Part shown: piece after piece, positions 35,218-43,620 of the stretch
Layout: each line of letters starts with the position of its first letter
Numbering within the stretch: position 1 is the stretch's first letter
DNA from: CAYJAZ01 sp964369185
Lineage (GTDB): Bacteria > Desulfobacterota > Desulfovibrionia > Desulfovibrionales > Desulfovibrionaceae
DNA length: 50,897 nt
NCBI GenBank assembly: GCA_964369185.1
Contig: CAYJEN010000007.1
Location: 1 to 50,897 of the forward strand
Direction of reading: 5' to 3'
The notes under the pieces: generated by a model
Database searches by the model: none
Told to the model about the DNA's origin: nothing
The model's input: the letters and a program-made list of their open reading frames with translations, nothing else
Translations under genes and position numbers: made by a program

Positions 35218-36473
35218 TGGCGAGTAAATTTGATTGTGATCTTTTTGTTACCGGTTGCGGAATTTCCGGAGCTGCGGCGTCTATTTTTGCTCGTGAAAAA
35301 GGTTTATCAGTATTTCAAGCCGGTAGTACAGCGGAAATTGTTTTTGCAAGCGGTCTTTTTGATGTTTACGGAAGCAAAAAACCTTATGATTCTATCAGAG
35401 CTCTCAAAACTACAAATCCACTTCACCCATATGCTCGCATAGGCGCAGAAAATGTTCGTCTAGCTATGGATTCTTTCCTTGAATGGCTTGGAAAAAATGG
35501 TATGCCTTTTGTTCATAAAGGTGATATGTCTAGCAGACTTATCACTCCAATGGGCGGCAGTAAACTTACTTGGGCAGTGCCGGAATCATTCGCTTTTGGC
35601 GTAGAAGCTCTAGAGAAAAAACTTCCAACTTTATTGGTAGATTTTCATGGTCTTCGTGAGTATTCAGCAAAACAAATTATGGAAGTTGCAAAACGTAACT
35701 GGCCGGGACTTTCTACTCTTAAAGTAGTTTTTCCATCAGCAATTGAGCAACCTCTACTTCCTGGGTCAATGGCACAAGCTCTTGAACTGCCTGAACATAT
35801 TGATGCTTTAGCGGCGTCAATCAAGCCATATATCGGAAGTGCGGCTTGTGTTGGTATTCCGGCTGTTCTTGGTATTCATAATGCGCATCTTCGCACTCAA
35901 AGACTATCCGAGCTTTTAGGAGTGCCTGTATTTGAGATTCCAACTCTTCCGGCATCAGTTCCCGGATTTAGATTAAAAAATCTTTTCGATGAATTCCTCG
36001 ATAAAGAAGGAATTGAAACTCGAAGACTTGTGAGAGTTGCAAAAGTTGAAAAGAAAGAAGATGGATATTTAGTTTCTTTAGGTCAAGCCGGTCAAAAAGA
36101 TAACTACGAAGAAATCTTTACAAAAAATCTTCTTTTAGCAACAGGACGATTTATTGGTAATGGTCTTCATGCGGATAGAGAAGAAGGCGTAAAAGAAACA
36201 GTAATGAATCTTCCTGTGCATCAGCCTGAAAGCCGTGATCTTTGGCATAACGAAGATCTTTTCCATAAAGATGGGCATCCAATTAACTTCTCCGGTGTAA
36301 TGGTGAATGATTACTTTAATCCTGTTGACCATAGCGGAAATGTAATTAGCAGTAATCTTTATGCGACGGGAACTCTTCTTGCTCACCACGATTGGATGAG
36401 AGAAAAATGTGGTGCCGGTATTGCAATTGCAAGTGCTTTTGTGGCGGTTCAACATATCGCAAGAAATCAGTAA
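35217..36473 (+). CDS. glpB: Anaerobic glycerol-3-phosphate dehydrogenase subunit B
   Basis: A 418-aa flavoprotein subunit that pairs with GlpA. It begins with an FAD-binding segment, LFVTGCGISGAAASIFAREKG, and has FASGLFDVYG and LLATGRFIGNGL near the C-terminus, as in GlpB. The length is normal. In enterobacteria glpC follows, encoding the Fe-S membrane anchor. Here no glpC follows: repeat copy E begins 9 bp past the stop and mnmA is next. Confidence 0.92.
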   Translation: MASKFDCDLFVTGCGISGAAASIFAREKGLSVFQAGSTAEIVFASGLFDVYGSKKPYDSIRALKTTNPLHPYARIGAENVRLAMDSFLEWLGKNGMPFVHKGDMSSRLITPMGGSKLTWAVPESFAFGVEALEKKLPTLLVDFHGLREYSAKQIMEVAKRNWPGLSTLKVVFPSAIEQPLLPGSMAQALELPEHIDALAASIKPYIGSAACVGIPAVLGIHNAHLRTQRLSELLGVPVFEIPTLPASVPGFRLKNLFDEFLDKEGIETRRLVRVAKVEKKEDGYLVSLGQAGQKDNYEEIFTKNLLLATGRFIGNGLHADREEGVKETVMNLPVHQPESRDLWHNEDLFHKDGHPINFSGVMVNDYFNPVDHSGNVISSNLYATGTLLAHHDWMREKCGAGIAIASAFVAVQHIARNQ

Positions 36474-36482
36474 GTATTACTT

Positions 36483-36583
36483 TAGATGGTGTCGTCAAAT
36501 TCAAAGATTTTGTGAAGTTTTCAACTAAAAAACATCTTTTGGACAAAAAAAACGCAAAAGAATGAATTTGACGACACTATCTA
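36483..36583 (-). repeat. MITE-like repeat copy E (type 1, inverted, internally deleted)
   Basis: Perfectly placed inverted ends, TAGATGGTGTCGTCAAATTC and GAATTTGACGACACTATCTA, have TA at both extremes. Relative to copies A and C it lies in the opposite direction and lacks about 50 bp of the centre, including the TTTATGTATG block. It is 101 bp long and starts 9 bp after the glpB stop. Confidence 0.9.
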
Positions 36584-36600
36584 GAATATAGACTCAATAG

Positions 36601-36649
36601 AAAAGCCCATTATTTTTAGCAAAATTTTTGTTGAAAGTAATAGGCTTTT
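36601..36649 (+). terminator. Possible terminator of glpAB
   Basis: AAAAGCC-ATTA and TAAT-GGCTTTT form an imperfect stem with a large AT-rich loop. Only a weak T-tract follows, so termination is uncertain. Confidence 0.4.
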
Positions 36650-36685
36650 CGTGTAAATATTTTTCTATAAAATTATGGATAAGAA

Positions 36686-36893
36686 AAGACCTCTGCATAA
36701 TTACTGAACATTTTATTGAGAAAAGCTAATAATTTTCTTTTTACTTTAGGGTGTTTTTCTAACTTATTGATATTCCAGTAAATGGTTTTTAAGGAAGGGG
36801 GAGAGAACTCGTTCTACGCTCGAGAGGGGGAAAACTCGCTTTTGACTCAAAAACGTGGTTTCACCCTCTCGAAAATAATTATGCAGAGCTCTT
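36686..36893. repeat. 208-bp segment with 18-bp inverted ends
   Basis: AAGACCTCTGCATAATTA (36686-36703) is repeated inverted at 36876-36893, with one mismatch in 18. Between them lie AT-rich sequence and one GGGGGAAA hairpin (36820-36871), with no open frame. It resembles a small transposase-less element. Its right end is 15 bp before the mnmA ATG, so it may carry the mnmA promoter. No second copy was seen in the window. Confidence 0.6.
36820..36871. repeat. GGGGGAAA hairpin repeat copy 2
   Basis: CGAGAGGGGGAAAACTCG is mirrored imperfectly by CGTGGTTTCACCCTCTCG, with loop CTTTTGACTCAAAAA. Read on the minus strand it aligns with copies at 30186 and 37991, including the GTTTTTGAGTCAAAA loop. 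The upstream flank AAGGAAGGGGGAG matches the inverse of the copy 1 flank. It is the only copy not between convergent genes. Confidence 0.8.
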
Positions 36894-36908
36894 AAAAAGA
36901 GAGAATAA

Positions 36909-37970
36909 ATGAAAATTTGTGTAGCAGTGAGTGGTGGGGTAGACAGCCTTTATGCTCTGTGGTCATTAAAGCAAAAAGGGCATGATGTGTTTGCTTTGCA
37001 TGGCAGATTTTTAGAAAAAGAATATTCCTTAGAAAGTATGGAAAGACAGTGTAAAGAGTGGGACATTCCTTTTTATATTGAAGACTTCCGTAACAACTTT
37101 GCCCAAAAGGTAATAAAACCTTTTGTTATGGCTCATAAAAAATTGCTGACTCCAAACCCCTGCGTATTTTGTAACAGAGAAGTAAAGTTTGGCTTTCTTT
37201 TTGATAAAGCAAAAGAACTAGGGGCAACGCACTTTGCAACCGGTCATTATGTTGCTAAGGTTGAAACTGAGCACGGCTATCTACTTGAAACAGCAAAAGA
37301 TAACACAAAAGATCAATCATATTTCCTCTCTTTAGTGCCGTCTGATAGATTACAGCAGGCTCTTTTTCCACTTGCCGACATGAAAAAAGATGAGATAAGA
37401 AAAATTTTATCAGATAACTCAATTGAAGTACCAATTCCAAAAGAAAGTCAAGAAATCTGCTTTGTTCCGAATGATAATCATACTCAATTTTTGTTAGACG
37501 AAGCCGATAAATTTCAGATAAAACTCCCAGATGTTGGTAAGGTTGAACTTATGGGAGATGAAGAAGATAAAAAGCTTTTTGCAAAGAAAAAACATAAACA
37601 TAAGGGATTATGGCGATACACTGAAGGGCAAAGAAAAGGTCTTGGAATTTCTTGGAAAGAACCTATTTATGTGATAAGTCGTGATAAAGCAAAGAACGCA
37701 CTTATTGTCGGAACTGAGGAATATCTTTCACAAAAAGAATGCTTTGCAACATCCACAAACTTTTTTGTGCCTTACGAAGCATGGGATAAAGAAGTTTTTG
37801 TGCGTACTCGCTTTAGACAAAAAATGCTTCCGGCAAAAGTAAAATATGATAAGTCTAAAGATTTGTTTACAGTTGAATTTCTTAGTCAAGCTAGTCTTAC
37901 TGCATCGGGGCAAATACTGGCAGTTTATAACGCAAGTGGGCAATTGCTCGCTGGCGGAGTACTTTTATAA
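36909..37970 (+). CDS. mnmA: tRNA-specific 2-thiouridylase
   Basis: A 353-aa PP-loop ATPase that puts sulfur on U34 of Lys, Glu and Gln tRNAs. The PP-loop is SGGVDS at 8-13. The catalytic pair is Cys85 (TPNPCVFCNR) and Cys184 (SQEICFV). KDQSYFL and the C-terminal EGQRKGLGI with barrel regions are normal. At 353 residues it is slightly shorter than common MnmA but complete. AGAG lies just upstream of the ATG, immediately after the 208-bp inverted-end segment. Confidence 0.93.
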   Translation: MKICVAVSGGVDSLYALWSLKQKGHDVFALHGRFLEKEYSLESMERQCKEWDIPFYIEDFRNNFAQKVIKPFVMAHKKLLTPNPCVFCNREVKFGFLFDKAKELGATHFATGHYVAKVETEHGYLLETAKDNTKDQSYFLSLVPSDRLQQALFPLADMKKDEIRKILSDNSIEVPIPKESQEICFVPNDNHTQFLLDEADKFQIKLPDVGKVELMGDEEDKKLFAKKKHKHKGLWRYTEGQRKGLGISWKEPIYVISRDKAKNALIVGTEEYLSQKECFATSTNFFVPYEAWDKEVFVRTRFRQKMLPAKVKYDKSKDLFTVEFLSQASLTASGQILAVYNASGQLLAGGVLL

Positions 37971-37990
37971 TAATTTTATATAATTAATTA

Positions 37991-38032
37991 GAGAGGGGGA
38001 AACCACAGTCAAAAACGTGGTTTCCCCCTCTC
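37991..38032. repeat. GGGGGAAA hairpin repeat copy 3 (probable bidirectional terminator)
   Basis: A perfect 16-bp stem, GAGAGGGGGAAACCAC with GTGGTTTCCCCCTCTC, encloses loop AGTCAAAAAC. It sits alone in the 74-bp gap between the convergent mnmA and speB. It lacks a T-run on either side, so termination by the stem alone is an inference. Confidence 0.8.
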
Positions 38033-38044
38033 TAGAATATATTT

Positions 38045-38938
38045 CTATAAATTATTAATTGCTAAACCCATGAGCTTATAAACAAGATTTGCACTTGCAA
38101 AATCAGATACTTGTGAGTTTTCTGTCGGTGCAAGTTCAACAACATCAAAGCCAATAAGTTCTCTTCCTTTGAGTGCTATTTTTAGAACTTCAAGTGCTTG
38201 ATACCATTGTAAACCACCCGGTACAGGTGTTCCGGTATGAGGTATTATTGAAGGATCTAAGCCGTCAACATCAAAAGATATATAGACTTTTTTAGGGAAG
38301 TTTTCCGGAAGAAGAGTTTCTTCAGTTACACCTTTTGGAAGAGGTGATGACATATCCATAAAAGTATGCGCATCATAAGCAGTAATATTATGCTTTTTAC
38401 GTACATTCAATTCTTCTTCGCAATAGGCACGAGTTCCAAATTGAACGAGAGGAAGATTGATATCAAGTGCTCTATGCATTGCACTTGCATGACTCCACTT
38501 TGAGCCTTCATAGGCGTCACGAAGATCGGCGTGAGCGTCGATGTGTAAAATTCCAAATTCTCCATGATGCTCTTTAAGAGCGCGAAGTGCGCCAAAAGTT
38601 ATCGAGTGCTCGCCACCTAAAACAACAGGAATAGCAGAAGATTTTACTGCAAATTCAGTTGCTTTTGTAAGAGAGTCGAGCATTGCAATCGGTTCATCAT
38701 CAAGAATTGCATCTTGTGTGTGAATTCCTTTTTGTGCCGGAAAAGTTTCGGTATAAGAATCGTAAACCTCTAGTTGATCAGAAGCTTCAAGAATTGCTTT
38801 AGGACCGAATTTTGTACCTGTACCATAAGAAACTGAATACTCAAAAGCTACCGGAATAACGTGAAATAATGCTTTTTCTGGAGTGGTGTTATCAATTTCT
38901 GATGATAAAAAATGTGGATAATTATTTTCTGTAGTCAT
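38045..38938 (-). CDS. speB: Agmatinase (ureohydrolase family)
   Basis: A 297-aa binuclear Mn enzyme that would convert agmatine to putrescine and urea. All metal motifs are seen: GGEHSITFGALRAL, the IDAHADLRD strand and ISFDVDGLDPSIIPHTGTPVPGG. The last also carries substrate residues typical of agmatinase rather than arginase. It lies 7 nt downstream of tolB, an unusual partner, and so is probably co-transcribed. An arginine decarboxylase was not seen. A related guanidino-acid hydrolase cannot be excluded. Confidence 0.88.
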   Translation of the reverse strand: MTTENNYPHFLSSEIDNTTPEKALFHVIPVAFEYSVSYGTGTKFGPKAILEASDQLEVYDSYTETFPAQKGIHTQDAILDDEPIAMLDSLTKATEFAVKSSAIPVVLGGEHSITFGALRALKEHHGEFGILHIDAHADLRDAYEGSKWSHASAMHRALDINLPLVQFGTRAYCEEELNVRKKHNITAYDAHTFMDMSSPLPKGVTEETLLPENFPKKVYISFDVDGLDPSIIPHTGTPVPGGLQWYQALEVLKIALKGRELIGFDVVELAPTENSQVSDFASANLVYKLMGLAINNL

Positions 38939-38945
38939 ATTAATT

Positions 38946-40280
38946 TTAGTTTGGAATGTTATCAGGAATCATGCCCCAGCGTGGGAAAGAAACAGCGCCT
39001 TCGCCGGTTGGAATATGCTTAGCATCACCGCCGTGTCTTGTAGTCAAATAGATTTGTTTTTGATTTGAACGGGTTGATGTAAAAGCTATAAAGTAGCTAT
39101 CCGGAGCAAAAGAAGGCTGTTCATCATTTCCCGGGCCAAAAGTTACTTGTCTTTCTTGACCTGTGAGCAAATCTTGAACGAATATTCTATGACCTTGATC
39201 TGTTAGGCGAGAATAAGTAACAAGTGTTCCATCAGGGCTAAGTGATGGTTCAGTATTATATGAACCATTCATGCTTACGCGGCTAACTACGCCATTTGTT
39301 AAGTCTTTTAAGAAAATTTGAGGTCCACCGAGTCTGCTAGAGGTGAAAGCCATTTTAGTTCCTGTTGCATCAAAGCTAGGGGAAACGTTAATTGCAGGGC
39401 TTTGTTCTAGAGGGCGTTCTCTTTCAAATTTGTAATCAAGCAAGAAAATATCAGGATAACCGGAAGTTGATAAACCTACTGCAACCTTGTTATCCGGCAT
39501 AAAAGCAGGTCCGATAACAGTATTTCCAGGAAAACGTATACGGCTAACTTTATTGGATAATCTATCCCAAACGCCAAGCCCGTGAGTTGATTCATTCAAA
39601 TGGCTGAACACAACATATCTACCGTCAGGTGACCATGATGGAGACATTGCAGAACCTTCAAGATTAGATATTTTACGCATATCTCTACCGGTTGGTTTTA
39701 CGAGCCAAATATCACGTTTAGTTGCGCTTGCATCTTTTGCAATTGCAAGGGTAGACTTGAAGAAATCGCCTTTGCCAGTAAGAGCTTGCATTAAATCAGA
39801 GCAGAACTGATCAGCAACTTTATAAATATCAGCGCCTCTTACGTTACTGTAAGCGTTACCAAAAATAAATTTGCCAGAGTAAGTTTCAAAAACTCTTACT
39901 TCAACAGTTGAGTTTTCGCTATCGCCACTTGGCCAATATTGTGTGATGAGCAAGTCAGCACCTGCAATCTGGAAGCGTTTGAAGTCAATACTATTTGATT
40001 GCCAACCGCCAAGAATTCTACCACCAAGAACAGCCTGTTCTTTAGTTAATCTCATAAAAGGAAGAAAGCTTAAATTTTCTTCAATTGCGTCCTCAAGCTG
40101 GATTCCTAGATTTTGAGCCTGCACAGAAGGAGCTGTTAAAGGAGCTGAAATAGCAAGGTTTACAATGTTTTGGCCAGCACCGAAAATATCAATCACAGCA
40201 GCGGCTTGCACTTGTTTACTTGGAATAAGTAAAACAAATGAAAGCAATAATGCAATCGAGAGTAAAGATTTATTTTTCAC
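38946..40280 (-). CDS. tolB: Tol-Pal system periplasmic protein TolB
   Basis: A 444-aa periplasmic beta-propeller of the Tol-Pal envelope system. A Sec signal peptide ends near VQA-AAV (about residue 26-27). The N-terminal domain (about 30-160) is followed by repeated WD40-like/PD40 blades: SPSWSPDGRYVVFSH, NVSPSFDATGTKMAFTS, TEPSLSPDGTLVTYS and QPSFAPDSYFIAFTS. The rest of the tol-pal cluster is not adjacent. It diverges from the metallo-hydrolase gene. Confidence 0.94.
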   Translation of the reverse strand: MKNKSLLSIALLLSFVLLIPSKQVQAAAVIDIFGAGQNIVNLAISAPLTAPSVQAQNLGIQLEDAIEENLSFLPFMRLTKEQAVLGGRILGGWQSNSIDFKRFQIAGADLLITQYWPSGDSENSTVEVRVFETYSGKFIFGNAYSNVRGADIYKVADQFCSDLMQALTGKGDFFKSTLAIAKDASATKRDIWLVKPTGRDMRKISNLEGSAMSPSWSPDGRYVVFSHLNESTHGLGVWDRLSNKVSRIRFPGNTVIGPAFMPDNKVAVGLSTSGYPDIFLLDYKFERERPLEQSPAINVSPSFDATGTKMAFTSSRLGGPQIFLKDLTNGVVSRVSMNGSYNTEPSLSPDGTLVTYSRLTDQGHRIFVQDLLTGQERQVTFGPGNDEQPSFAPDSYFIAFTSTRSNQKQIYLTTRHGGDAKHIPTGEGAVSFPRWGMIPDNIPN

Positions 40281-40416
40281 AAAAACCTCTTTTTCACATA
40301 TAGTAAATTTTTACCAAAGATAGTTTATTCCACAACGAAGGTCAAGAAAAAAGCAAACACAACTTTTTTTGAGGAAATCGTAACTTTTTTGCTTGAAATC
40401 TTAAACTAACTGAACC

Positions 40417-40446
40417 TTGACAGAGACTCTGTTCTCATATTATTAT
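40417..40446 (+). promoter_or_regulatory. Sigma70-like promoter for the hydrolase-lptFG run
   Basis: A consensus TTGACA (40417-40422) is followed by TATTAT at 40441-40446 (18-nt spacer) or at 40438 (15-nt). It gives a very short leader, with AAGGAG six nt before the ATG at 40466. Confidence 0.55.
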
Positions 40447-40465
40447 GATGAACAAGGAGCGAGAT

Positions 40466-41161
40466 ATGGCACAAATTTACTATGAAGGACATTCAAATTT
40501 TAGAGTCAAAGATGATATAACTATCTGGATTGATCCATTTTATGAAGGAAATTCTACTTGTACTCATGATTGGCGTACGCTTGAAAAGCCAGACTTAGTT
40601 CTAATTACGCATGATCATCAAGATCACTTAGGTCAAGCTGTTGAAATAGTAAAGGAAACAGGGGCACACTTAGGCTGTATTTTTGAACTTGCAAGCCACC
40701 TTGCCGAGCTTGGAATTCCACGTGATAAAATTTTAAACTATGGAATGGGCTGGAATTTAGGTGGTACAGTTGAATTTATGGGTGCTGAAATTACGATGTA
40801 TCAATCGCTTCACTCTAGCAATATAGGCGTGCCTGTTGGTTATGTTGTGAAGTTTGCTCGTGGATTTACCTTCTATCATCCCGGAGATACATCACTTTTT
40901 TCCGATATGAAATTAATTGGTGAAATGCATAAAATTGATTTAGCAATGCTTCCAATCGGCGATGTGTTTACTATGAACGGTGAACAAGCAGCAAGAGCAG
41001 CACAAATGCTGAATACAAAATCTGTAATTCCAATGCATTATAAAACATTTCCTGTTATTGAACAAACTACTGAAAAATTTGAAAAAGCATTAGAAATTTT
41101 TGCTCCTAAAGTTGATTATTTCTTTGTTGCGGCAAATGATAATGCAGAATATAAAGCATAA
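40466..41161 (+). CDS. UPF0173-type metallo-beta-lactamase-fold hydrolase
   Basis: A 231-aa metal-dependent hydrolase. The zinc motif is ITHDHQDHLGQ, the second metal motif is FYHPGDTSLFSDM, and a late His is in SVIPMHYKTFP. This is the UPF0173 (UlaG-like) pattern; the substrate is unknown. The ATG at 40466 is used because AAGGAG precedes it, and the seven extra upstream codons contain that site. It opens a run with a 62-aa protein, lptF and lptG. Confidence 0.85.
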   Translation: MAQIYYEGHSNFRVKDDITIWIDPFYEGNSTCTHDWRTLEKPDLVLITHDHQDHLGQAVEIVKETGAHLGCIFELASHLAELGIPRDKILNYGMGWNLGGTVEFMGAEITMYQSLHSSNIGVPVGYVVKFARGFTFYHPGDTSLFSDMKLIGEMHKIDLAMLPIGDVFTMNGEQAARAAQMLNTKSVIPMHYKTFPVIEQTTEKFEKALEIFAPKVDYFFVAANDNAEYKA

Positions 41162-41173
41162 AAGGTTGATATA

Positions 41174-41362
41174 ATGGATCATTCTTACTTAGTTCAAAAA
41201 GCACTTGTATATATGATGGAAGAGCTAAAGCTCAATCCGCAAAGAAATTTTATGGCTTTGTGCGATGAAGCAGGGGCTCGCTTTAATCTTTCTCCTCTTG
41301 AAGTAAATTCTTTGGGTAGACTTTTTAAAGAAGAATACGACGATTTAAATAAAGAAGATTAA
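41174..41362 (+). CDS. Unrecognised 62-aa protein
   Basis: A small acidic protein with no signal or membrane segment. It contains VQKALVYMMEELKLNPQRNFMALCDEAGARFNLSPLEVNSLGRLF, which looks like two or three helices, possibly a helix-turn-helix-like fold. It is 12 nt after the hydrolase and 1 nt before the lptF GTG. This tight spacing, rather than any known domain, supports its reality. I do not recognise the family. Confidence 0.65.
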   Translation: MDHSYLVQKALVYMMEELKLNPQRNFMALCDEAGARFNLSPLEVNSLGRLFKEEYDDLNKED

Positions 41363-41363
41363 T

Positions 41364-42494
41364 GTGACTCTTTTACAAAGAAAAATTTTTTCTGAAATAT
41401 TTCAAGTTTTTATATTGGTTCTGTTTGTAATCCTTGCTCTGATTTTAATGGGTAGAGCATTACAATTGAGAGATCTTTTATTCGGACTTGAACTTTCTTT
41501 AACTGATACGGTGCTTTTATTTGTCTATATGGCACCGACTTTCTTACAACTTGCGGCGCCTATTGCCTGTATGATATCGGTATTCATAGTATTTTTGCGT
41601 CTTGAGACGGATAGAGAAATGGTTGCTATACGTGCAGGTGGTGTTTCGCTGTATCAAATTCTAAGTGCGCCGATACTAGCATCTATCCTTGTGACAGGAT
41701 TGACTTTTTATCTTGCAATTTATGGTATTTCATGGGGAATGTATAATTTTCGAGATACCGTTATTGAAGTAGCAAGCGATAGAGCCAAAATTGTTGTGCA
41801 ACCAGGTGTTTTCAACAAAGATATACCGGGATTTATTCTTTATGCAAAAAATGTAGATCCGGCATCTGGCTTTATGTCTCAAGTTCTTGTTCAAGATGCA
41901 AGCACACTTTCCTCAAAAAGTGAAAAGAATCAAATGACTACAATCCTTGCTCCTGAAGGGAATATTGATACCGATAAAGATAGAGGAGAACTACTTTTTC
42001 TCTTAAAAGACGGTAAAATTTATTCTGCTCAAGATAAAGACTCAACTATTCTAAATTTTAAAGAATATATAGTAAGGATACCTCTGAATAGCGTTTTTGC
42101 AGGGCTTGATTTAGGACCGGTTAAACCGAAAGAGATGTCACTCACTGAATTGCAAGCTTTGAATGTTGATGAAATTCGATTAAAAGATGATAGACTTGCT
42201 AATAAAATTGTAATTGAACAACATAAAAGATATATTTTCCCTTTTGCGTGCTTAGTATTAGGACTTTTAGCCGTGCCAATGGCAAGCGCCTGTGCAGGAG
42301 TTAAAAAACAACAAGGCTTACTTATTGCTCTTCTCGCTTTTGTTGTTTATTATGGATTTCTTTCAACGGGAATCAGCATGGGTGAACGCTCCGGTTTAGA
42401 TCCACTTATTGGTATTTGGCTTCCTACATCATGCTTTATTTTGTTGGCGATTGGTGGAATTTTCTATTTCAATAATTCAGCAGGAAAAGGGTAG
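41364..42494 (+). CDS. lptF: LPS export permease LptF
   Basis: A 376-aa YjgP/YjgQ-family inner membrane permease of the LptB2FG exporter, which extracts LPS from the inner membrane. Three N-terminal membrane segments (IFQVFILVLFVILALILMG and two more) are followed by a periplasmic beta-jellyroll (about 125-265) and three C-terminal segments. The REMVAIRAGGVSLYQIL coupling region is conserved. The start is GTG, immediately after the 62-aa gene. It is 3 nt before lptG. Confidence 0.9.
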   Translation: MTLLQRKIFSEIFQVFILVLFVILALILMGRALQLRDLLFGLELSLTDTVLLFVYMAPTFLQLAAPIACMISVFIVFLRLETDREMVAIRAGGVSLYQILSAPILASILVTGLTFYLAIYGISWGMYNFRDTVIEVASDRAKIVVQPGVFNKDIPGFILYAKNVDPASGFMSQVLVQDASTLSSKSEKNQMTTILAPEGNIDTDKDRGELLFLLKDGKIYSAQDKDSTILNFKEYIVRIPLNSVFAGLDLGPVKPKEMSLTELQALNVDEIRLKDDRLANKIVIEQHKRYIFPFACLVLGLLAVPMASACAGVKKQQGLLIALLAFVVYYGFLSTGISMGERSGLDPLIGIWLPTSCFILLAIGGIFYFNNSAGKG

Positions 42495-42497
42495 TAA

Positions 42498-43559
42498 ATG
42501 TTATTTCGTACTATTTTTTCAAATCATTCAAAGATTAATTTACTCATCCTTTTGCTTGGGCTTACAATTTATATTTTAGTTGAACTCTTTGAAAGAATGG
42601 ATACTTTTGTAGAAGTTGGTACTACTTTTTCAATTGTTATTCAATATTTTATTCTAAGAATTCCGGGGATTATATCAACAATTTTACCGGCTGTTTATTT
42701 TCTGGCAACAATAATATTGCTATGTACAATGGCAAAAAATAGGGAGCTTGTCGCCTTACAAGCAGGTGGAGTTTCACCTTATTTATTGTTGCGCTATCTT
42801 GTGGTTATTTCATGTTTTTGGGCTGTTTTACAATTATTGCTTTCGCAATTTATAGGTGTTGCGGCCATGCAAAAATCAGAAGAGCTCTGGGATGTTGAAA
42901 TAAAAAAATACGAGCTTGCCGAACTACCAATCAATAATGTTTGGTTTACTGATGATAATTGGATGGTTAACGTTGAAACTCTCTATAGAAGCGGGAAAGG
43001 TAGCTCGCTTTCGGCTTATCATCTAAGCGAAGACGGGCAAGATGTTCTCGAGATTTTTACAGCTACAAGTGTGGAAGTAAAAAATGGTAGCTGGATATTA
43101 GAAAATGGAATGAAAAATAATCCGAATAATTTTGAAGTAAGTAATTTCTCGACATATACACTTCCCTTTAATCGAGATCATACGCTTTTATTTTTGACGG
43201 CTACTTCAGTAAAACCACAGAATTTGCCGATTCAACACTTGCAACAAGCAATCGATGAACTGGTAGATGCCGGTTCAAATGTTGAAGCTCTTCAAACAGC
43301 TTTTCATGTGAAAATAGCATATGCGGCATCTGTTATTGCGCTTACTTTTGTTGCATTTGCTTTGCTTACATGGCAATCGAATGTGTATATAAGTGTTGCT
43401 TGTGGTATGCTTATAGCATTTTTGTTTTATGTGTCTACAATGATAGGAGAAACTTTAGGTGAAACAGGTAGTGTAGCTCCACTTGTTGCGGCATGGTCAC
43501 CACATTTTATACTTGTTTTCTTTTCCTCTATTCAGCTCTTAAAAGCTAAAAACGCTTAA
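42498..43559 (+). CDS. lptG: LPS export permease LptG
   Basis: A 353-aa partner of LptF with the same six-segment layout. The segment containing NRELVALQAGGVSPYLLLRYL is the cytoplasmic coupling helix. The periplasmic domain spans about 130-255, and the C-terminal membrane part includes ALTFVAFALLTWQ. It follows lptF by 3 nt. The ATPase lptB is not in the window. The transcript probably ends at the hairpin at 43569. Confidence 0.9.
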   Translation: MLFRTIFSNHSKINLLILLLGLTIYILVELFERMDTFVEVGTTFSIVIQYFILRIPGIISTILPAVYFLATIILLCTMAKNRELVALQAGGVSPYLLLRYLVVISCFWAVLQLLLSQFIGVAAMQKSEELWDVEIKKYELAELPINNVWFTDDNWMVNVETLYRSGKGSSLSAYHLSEDGQDVLEIFTATSVEVKNGSWILENGMKNNPNNFEVSNFSTYTLPFNRDHTLLFLTATSVKPQNLPIQHLQQAIDELVDAGSNVEALQTAFHVKIAYAASVIALTFVAFALLTWQSNVYISVACGMLIAFLFYVSTMIGETLGETGSVAPLVAAWSPHFILVFFSSIQLLKAKNA

Positions 43560-43568
43560 TATAATGAT

Positions 43569-43620
43569 AAGCCTATCTCGTGCATATGTTAATATTATAT
43601 GCACTTAGCTAGGCTTTTTC
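43569..43620 (+). terminator. Intrinsic terminator after lptG
   Basis: A two-part stem is formed by AAGCCTA with TAGGCTT and by an inner GTGCATAT with ATATGCAC. It is followed by TTT just after the lptG stop. Confidence 0.75.

Noticed and set aside
84..36583. Possible CRISPR array from repeated similar sequences
   Set aside because: Copies are kilobases apart, palindromic along their length and not separated by uniform spacers; no cas genes are present.
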